From NCBI GenBank assembly GCA_903813345.2, contig CAIIXF020000007.1, positions 6,203,730 through 6,267,729 of the forward strand: a stretch of DNA of 64,000 bases, in the 5' to 3' direction. The stretch comes from Owenia fusiformis (Eukaryota > Annelida > Polychaeta > Sabellida > Oweniidae). A program made the translations under genes and the position numbers. Below are positions 58,701 to 64,000 of the stretch, one piece after another; position 1 is the first letter of the stretch, and the number at the start of each line of letters is the position of its first letter. Under the pieces are notes generated by a model. The model did no database searches. It was not told the origin of the DNA and saw only the letters and a program-made list of their open reading frames with translations.

Positions 58701-61700
58701 GGTCAGCATCAAGCGGTGGTAACGACAGTAACCTTCGCATCTAAGATGTTACTTCCGCTTGATACTGACCAGTGAATCAGCGATTAATATATTATTTATT
58801 CGGGGACGGCCGACCCATCAACAACTGATACCGGGTCAAGATTCTTCAATGCACATGACCTTGGCAAGAGTGTAGACTTACCTGATTCAATCTACAGGTA
58901 GAGTAAACAGACTATGCTATGAAAATATACTCTCTTTCATCACACTTTTCTCTCACAGGTTTTTGAACTAACTGACTTGCAAATCGACCAACCATGTTTT
59001 CTCTCAGTAATACGATTAACGAATTCTATAAGGCACAAACAAGTACTTCAAAAAGGGTAAAATCTGGTCAAAGGATTTTCAAAAATCAATTGGAAATAGA
59101 ACTAAAGGAATATGATAAAAACGGCAACATATTTTGACACATCAAAATTATAAAACAAATTAGTTATAACAACTTCATGAGAGCATGTCTAGACCAAAAG
59201 ACATTTCTTTCAAACTCAATAAAAGCGGGTGGTGCTTAATGAGTACATCACTGTTGTTCCTATGATCACTGTATCTACAGAGAATTCCATTCAGAAGATG
59301 GAATCTGTATTTAGTATTACTAGTTTACAAGAAAAAATTTATTAAGAAGATAAATGGAGGAATGCATTTTAGATAACCATATCAATATTTGTATACGTTA
59401 GAAATTAGTCCGCCTTAAATCACGTGAAGTTCAATGATGACTTACTTAGGCTATCTACGTTTATTGAATATTTCCACAAACAATTGTTACATCATTTAAC
59501 ATAGACAGCACATCGAGGTTATTAATTGAGTCGAACTCAAAAGTTGGACAGCTAAAAATAAGTCGATGTGATGATGCATGTACTTTACAACATGATAAAG
59601 AAACAGAAATAAACGAGAGCGTGCATTTGTTCCAATCCATCAATTGCAAATCTCCGATTGCAAAGGAGGCTAAGACAACCAGGGCCTTTGATCCAGACAA
59701 AAACCTTAATATCTCATGCAATTAATTGTGTTGAATAAAGAGACCAGTGTAAGAGTCGTTTGTCTTTGTCTCGCCATGATGACTAAACTATTGGATTTTA
59801 GTTTTTCACTGGTGCTTTCATTAACAATATGGGCACAGTATATATCATTGATATTCAAAAGCATTACATTCGTTGTATTTTTTACATTTGACGTATTTCA
59901 GTTTTAAACATTATAAAATAATCGTACTTGGTGATGCGAGAAAATTTGTATCAACGTTGAAGGAGAGGGGGAATGGGTATTGGGATGAGTAAAGGTTGAA
60001 TCGTCTGAATATCTACCATTTTTCTACTACTTCTCAAAGATAATTTGGGAATGAAATTGATATTGTGTTATGAAACATTGACCCTTAAATATTCCTACAA
60101 TGCTTCACTTTTTCAACGTCGACTTTCAAAATAACGTCTAGAATAAAGATTTGATTAAAAACATTGACTGGTCCAGGGGGACATTTTACAGGGCCTCAAT
60201 TATTGGGCTTTTGGGGGCATTTTGGACTTTGGGGTCTTTTAAGTACAAATTATCAAAAATTGGCCTTACATTTTCAAAATTTGGGGCAAATCTTTGGATT
60301 TAAGGGCCCAACCTTTTTTCCGTACAAGCGTGGATTTTTTCTGAATTGAAATGTGTCCCTTGTTAGCTTCTGGATTCACAAGTGAAAAGAATTAAAAAAT
60401 GAACTTGTCTAGCGATATAAATGTAGACGAGTAAAGGTTAAAAGCATTGCGTATAACTAAGTTCTCAATAAGGCTATTCTGACTTCAAATTAAGCCTATC
60501 TACGTCTACTAATGGTCAAAATCACTCGTACCGAGAGCATAAAATGTTAAACAATAGCAGAGTTGCTAAAACTAAAACGCTAAAGCAATTTATGGAATTG
60601 CTTTCTCTGTGGTGCCTGACTGAGTGATTCCATGATTACACTTTTAGCCGGGATCAGGATAAACTTTCTACTTTGATGAGAAGATTAGACTATAAATGTC
60701 AATTCTCTGAGGTAAAAACGTAACTTCAAAGCGTTTTCAGATCATATGTGCTTAGTCCATTTATCACTTAACCATCGAAGTTCTTCTCGCAAATTATCAG
60801 AAGATGGTTGAAAAAATAAACCATTTCTAGTGTTAGAGTGTAACGTTAATCTCACGTAGCGTTTGGTTTATTGTGGCATTAGAAATGGATAACACAACAT
60901 GATTCCCGGGGCATGACTAAAGATAAATGGTTCTCTGTTCCAATTTACCCATCCTTATGTATGTGTTTATGTGAGGTGAGATAGCCGCAGTAAAACCCAT
61001 TGCGTTGTAAGAATAGAATTTGTTAACAGTTTTGGAGAACAACTGTAAGTTACTTACTTAGCAAGATTGTGTGTGTTTATAGATTATCGGTGGTAGGGAA
61101 ATATATAAGGTGAATATATCAACGAGTGAGAATACGTCCATTGTCTTCAAAAGGCAATAACAACTTAGCATTGGCACATAGTTCATTGATAGACGGAATT
61201 ATATAAAACGTCAACAAATAGCCCCTCCTTTTGATGTTAGTATGTTCAATGTTAATCATGTAACATGTACAATGGTTTAATACGTTTAATAATTCCTACC
61301 TTGTCTTTTCGTATTTTTAGTCTCTCGTCAGCTTTAGTGAGGCCACCTGGACCCCCCTTTGTATTACGTGCTACTTTCCGCCTACCCCGTTGTTTTTGAT
61401 GTAATGTTGTATTGTCCGATATAGTGTCTCTGAGGCTCTCAATTGCCTCAATAAGTCTCTCTGTTGGGTCAAGGTCCAACCTGACCTCATTGTTTTTAGC
61501 GTCCTCTGCACTCGCGTCATAAAAGTTTTCCACTGAGAGATCGCCAGAGTTAGTTTCATCGTCATCTGCCCGATCATAAGTGTCCTGGAAAGAGGAATAT
61601 GGGTTAATGTTCATGACATTGCCACTGTTGTTATTCTGGGTGATCATCTCCACCCTGCTGAACATAGCCATGGTCTCTCCTGGCAACAGCGAGGCAGTGA

Positions 61701-61722
61701 TGGAGAGTCCAAGCCAACGCAT
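40732..61722 (-). CDS. Pentameric ligand-gated ion channel subunit, Cys-loop-less type
   Basis: Eight coding positions, all phase 0: 61300-61722, 47441-47569, 46523-46720, 45914-46021, 43368-43517, then 42766-42921 or 42404-42559, 41146-41334, 40732-40890; about 503 residues. Order: weak signal-like start (MRWLGLSITASLLPG), acidic then basic N-terminal extension to about 140, ligand-binding domain (VELRVVFLKVGEID, ERYWNPLLYIDN, ENLELNDFPLDVQ). M1 begins at PGFFFWNVFLIM; M2 ends SLPKISYLT. M3 starts DKYVLLSLVILC, the M3-M4 loop is only about 17 residues, and M4 is VFISFSVLYVLVHILFILW. The FP.D.Q motif is present, but both cysteines that normally bracket it are absent (the second is Leu in QDLTI). 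Members sit in the plasma membrane as pentamers gated by small ligands. The ligand cannot be told. The 45914 donor (GTGTTG) is the weakest site. The first exon joins across a 13.7-kb intron, supported by matching phase and by an uninterrupted KIRKDK|VIVELRVV join. Confidence 0.88.
42115..42381. mobile_element. Small TIR element (267 bp) next to the proximal pore exon
   Basis: The ends read CAGGGTGTTTCAA on both strands. No coding content of its own. The right end lies 22 bp downstream of the proximal M2 exon on the transcribed strand. The flanks are not plain TA, so assignment to mariner is tentative. Confidence 0.65.
42404..42559 (-). CDS. Alternative M2 pore exon, proximal copy (Gln at 2')
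   Basis: 156 bp, phase 0 at both ends, acceptor ttcag and donor ATG|GTAAG. Encodes the end of M1 (FFITALSFATFAVEP) and the pore helix RLQLSFTLLLTSVAFKF, then INQSLPKISYLTYM. Anchoring SLPK at 21'-24' puts Arg at 0', Gln at 2', Ser at 4', Thr at 6' and Leu at 9'. It has the same length and phase as the copy at 42,766, so exactly one of the two gives a normal subunit. A small transposon starts 22 bp beyond its last base. Confidence 0.9.
42766..42921 (-). CDS. Alternative M2 pore exon, distal copy (Arg at 2')
   Basis: 156 bp, phase 0, acceptor ttcag and donor ATG|GTAAG. Encodes FFITVLSFCTFSVNVLEPQH and the pore helix RLRLAFTLLLTSVAFKM, then INQSLPKISYLTIM. Relative to the proximal copy, 2' is Arg rather than Gln, 4' Ala rather than Ser, and the M1-M2 linker differs (NVLEPQH versus EPDKVHN). 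Shared core residues from 5' to the end are nearly the same. The intact frame and splice sites of both copies imply selection on both. Confidence 0.9.
43569..45913. other. Intron of the channel gene, with an exon-like plus-strand frame
   Basis: AT-rich. At 44,968-45,167 the plus strand reads RIGNLEIIYWLPGKKIIIRS, VGFYSTGKFKTLEPLGLSYE and on to a stop. It is preceded by a pyrimidine tract and tttttag and followed by AATAAA at about 45,276, like a terminal exon. No family is recognised with confidence; the VGFY...GL pattern is only faintly like periplasmic-type receptor domains. The rest shows nothing. Confidence 0.3.
53391..53574. mobile_element. Short hAT-like MITE
   Basis: Begins agggcgtagccagc and ends gctggctacgcct-like (tggctacgcct). 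G-rich after the left end and C-rich before the right end, giving a long imperfect hairpin. The GGGGCGTAGCCA end is common in hAT-derived MITEs of animals. Target duplication not clear. Confidence 0.65.
54259..54930. repeat. Direct repeat pair of ~175 bp, 500 bp apart
   Basis: attaaaagcaattttag... with ggtgatgttggtacacttcc and caaagactaagacaaaga occurs at 54,259-54,437 and again at 54,760-54,930. About 85% alike. No coding sense. Confidence 0.8.
55408..55627. mobile_element. Short hAT-like MITE, second copy
   Basis: Caggggcgtagcca at the left and tggctacgcct at the right. It has the same ggtgcgatcgcc(a)aaaa interior motif and gcgatcg(c/t)-type blocks as the copy at 53,391. A run of about 15 G lies near the left end. 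Confidence 0.7.
58691..58778. repeat. Hairpin with ~30-bp arms
   Basis: cactggtcagcatcaagcgg pairs with ccgcttgatactgaccagtg, with gtaac/gttac continuing the stem across a loop of about 25 bp. Confidence 0.8.
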
Positions 61723-64000
61723 ACAGTAAAACACAAACTGGAAAGTACATCTAGTGGAGTCAGAGCTACATCATCTAATTCAACGCATTTGTTCCCTCAC
61801 ACTGTGCCTAGACAAACAACCGTGCCAATCTTGGTTCGGCAAATTTGTAAAACTGAGTTACCATAGCAACTATAATTTGAGGAATGGGAATAGGTAGATA
61901 CTGTCACGTGATAAATTTGGCTCAGCATGTTTAAGAAGAAATGGATGTTACCTGAGAAAGATGCGCCTTGCATAAACGATACTAACAGAGCCGTAGATGT
62001 GTAGCAATACCAATAGAAAAGAAACACATAGAGTTTTTTATCTGCAACTAAGAGCTAAATTTGGATCACTGTAAAAGATAACACACCCCTGATGCGTCTA
62101 GATTTTCAATTAATATAAAACCAGCGTTTTATCCTCAGAGATTAATTCATCAGGTAAATGCTTCCAGTGTCACTACAACACTAAACATTGCACCTGTTAT
62201 TTTAACGTTCTTTTACCGAGAAGCAAAACCACCAATATAAACCTGAGAGAAGACCCTCTTGGGTACGCTGTTATCAAATACTCAGCAGGTGAAGCGTCTT
62301 TTCCACGCATCAACTTTGGAACCGGCGATCAAAGTCATTTCGAGGATAAAGCTGGATTCCCTAAACAACAAATAATCGACTGCAATTGATGCTTCTAACT
62401 GCATGATGTCGGATTGGAACCGGTATGGGTTTCTCGTTTCGAAGGTGAAGTCATCTGAAGTACCTATATACTATATTTACATGCAATATATAATATGCGG
62501 CCATTAAAGTTCATGACGTTGTATGCCATCTATCCTTGATGAAACAAAATGTTCCGAAGCTTCATTTCGCTCCAAAGGTAGTCTGAAAGGAATACACAAG
62601 AAGGGCTTATATTTATGGCAAAAGCATCTTGGTTGCACTTAGCTCTTTGGGCCCATCTGAAAAGAACATTTAATGATAAGATGAAAACGTTTGAAGACTC
62701 AACGACTGCTTTGATAGAATACCATAGATAATACTCATCGCTTAATTAGAGCTAAAACCACCATCACTGCAACTGTAAAGCTCGCTATTCTTCGATATTA
62801 TTAATAACACTTTTCTAGGGTTCGTGACATGTGAATACTCAGGTAGTTATATATATTCTATCCCCAGACGAATAATTGACCAAGTGCGTGTATCTATAAA
62901 CGAGAAAGTTTGCTTAAGTAGTATATACTATCGTGTCGTGTGTTTCTCATTTTCTAGAAAACCGAAAACATCAACGATTTTCCATGTGATATTACCTTAT
63001 GCGACAGGTGCTTTCCTTTCATGACAAATGTATATATGTCTTATTCATCCAAACACAAATCCATTCTCAACGAGTATTCTTTTAATCTATATCACAGCCA
63101 AGCGTTAACTAGATTACGTGGTAGGTTGCAACTATTCTCAGACTTGCGTTTCTTGAAATAGTCAATTTAATAGAGAACTGCTACATAATAGGTTTAATCA
63201 ACATCTCCCACTAGGCGTTTATCTATACTGAATACTGCAATGGTTATCATAAAACTTATTCAATATAATTCACATTGCATATTGCATACGCTGTAATGAC
63301 TATCATATAATACTAGATCAACTATATTCACAGTATTAGTTGTGTGTGCATCGCCAAAGTCTATCCAGAACGGATGATATCATAATACGTTCTAATCCTT
63401 TTGCGAAGTCGATAGATATGTCAAATACTCCTACTAACTTAAGACCAAAGAGCAAGTACTTGGTATCTGCTTCCACTTGGTAAAACGTCCTACTATCACT
63501 ATGCACCCACCTCCAATCAAAATTAGCCACAAGCAAACAACTTACGGTGAGCAACGTTTTGCAAGTACAGAACCAACATGTACACAAACCACATCGACCT
63601 TTTCCTTAATATCGCTTGCCGAGAAACACACTGTGGGAAAAGGCCTCCGATGTCTAACCACTGCAATTAACGTATGGGGAAGTTCTACATCTCGAGGGTG
63701 CCAACTTATTAACGGCAAGATGAGATAGATTTCATGTAGTTGTAAATCTCACACCTTAACTTCCCAGTTCCTTCATATAATGCAGAGTATAACATCCTTG
63801 AGATAAAAAGATACAAAACACATTCTGAATCAAATAAATCTTGATTATGGATCCTCACGATATAGACGCCAAACTTTTATACACATACAACGTAGACGTC
63901 AAAGTTATAGGAAAAGTTAATTAAAGCAATATATCTTATCGTATAATTGAGAGTTAGGTCCAACTAAATTGACATCACGTGTCAATCATCAATTGAAAGC
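61723..64000. other. Upstream flank of the channel gene
   Basis: No supported gene. The promoter and 5' leader of the channel gene should lie here. Opposed frames at 63,336-63,587 (minus) and 63,477-63,728 (plus) overlap each other. Neither shows a recognisable domain. Confidence 0.4.

Larger units (their letters stand above)
47570..61299. other. Large first intron of the channel gene
   Basis: About 13.7 kb without a supported gene. Contents: a 29-bp tandem duplication at 51,281-51,335; a diverged ~190-bp direct repeat (about 51,897 and 52,085); two hAT-like MITEs; a ~175-bp direct repeat pair at 54,259 and 54,760; poly-G/C tracts between 51.5 and 55.5 kb; inverted motifs aagtatcaactttatt at 56,121 and 57,245; and a hairpin at 58,691-58,778. 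A frame at 59,461-59,660 (minus) has a faint LINE C-terminus look (HRLIFSCPTF). Confidence 0.6.

Noticed and set aside
59461-59721. 86-codon minus frame with HRLIFSCPTF, LINE-like
   Set aside because: Too short and too weak to separate from chance; mentioned only in the intron entry.
63336-63728. Opposed frames of 83 codons each
   Set aside because: Overlap each other on opposite strands, no domain, no splice or polyadenylation support.
1-64000. CRISPR arrays, operons, tRNA or rRNA genes
   Set aside because: None seen; the window is eukaryotic and no cloverleaf or rRNA-like segment was noticed by eye.

Overview
This is an AT-rich window of a metazoan nuclear genome: small spliced exons with GT-AG borders, multi-kilobase introns, a two-ORF LINE, several TA-flanked mariner-type elements and foldback repeats. 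Best guess is a marine lophotrochozoan (mollusc, annelid or brachiopod). That is inferred from the pentameric-channel subtype and the repeat style, not from a diagnostic marker.

Left part (1-11,100). The minus strand carries a prolyl 4-hydroxylase alpha-subunit-like gene. Ten exons with consistent phase can be chained from a signal-peptide exon at 11,090 down to 1,077. The 3' end was not resolved. The iron-binding HxD motif is replaced, so the product is probably a pseudo-enzyme. Its introns hold a 4.5-kb foldback element (about 1,821-6,312) and a 0.77-kb mariner-type element (8,742-9,510). The left edge of the window is the 3' end of a broken mariner-type transposase.

Middle part (11,100-33,300). 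An AT-rich gene-poor stretch is followed by a 5'-truncated LINE (about 14,775-15,461, plus). Next is a unit bounded by roughly 70-bp inverted repeats (15,616 and 23,565). It holds a decayed C2H2 zinc-finger exon and a full-length minus-strand LINE with both ORFs open. The ORF1 protein of that LINE ends in a NADAR (YbiA-like N-glycosidase) domain. At 26.3-28.7 kb is a cluster of four small intronless secreted-peptide genes plus one dead duplicate. They share a layout of signal peptide, hydrophobic LYLL-like core, Pro/Glu block and, in three of the four, a poly-arginine tail. Palindrome-rich repeats (29.1-30.5 kb) and a 1.26-kb TA-flanked element with internal tandem repeats (31.39-32.65 kb) follow.

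Right part (33,300-64,000). Apart from a non-autonomous mariner-sized element (34,288-35,532), 33-40.7 kb shows no clear gene. From 61,722 down to 40,732 the minus strand encodes a pentameric ligand-gated ion channel in eight coding positions, all joined in phase 0. It lacks the Cys-loop cysteines, has a very short M3-M4 loop, and carries two equal-length, phase-matched alternative exons for the pore-lining M2 helix. These exons swap Gln for Arg at pore position 2'. Its first intron is about 13.7 kb and contains repeats, short hAT-like MITEs and a cluster of poly-G/poly-C tracts.

The most notable items are the NADAR-tailed LINE ORF1, the mutually exclusive pore exons, the poly-Arg secreted-peptide cluster, the catalytically altered P4H-like gene and the palindrome-rich repeat family. 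All exon models are hand-made from splice consensus, reading phase and family resemblance; no transcript or database evidence was available.
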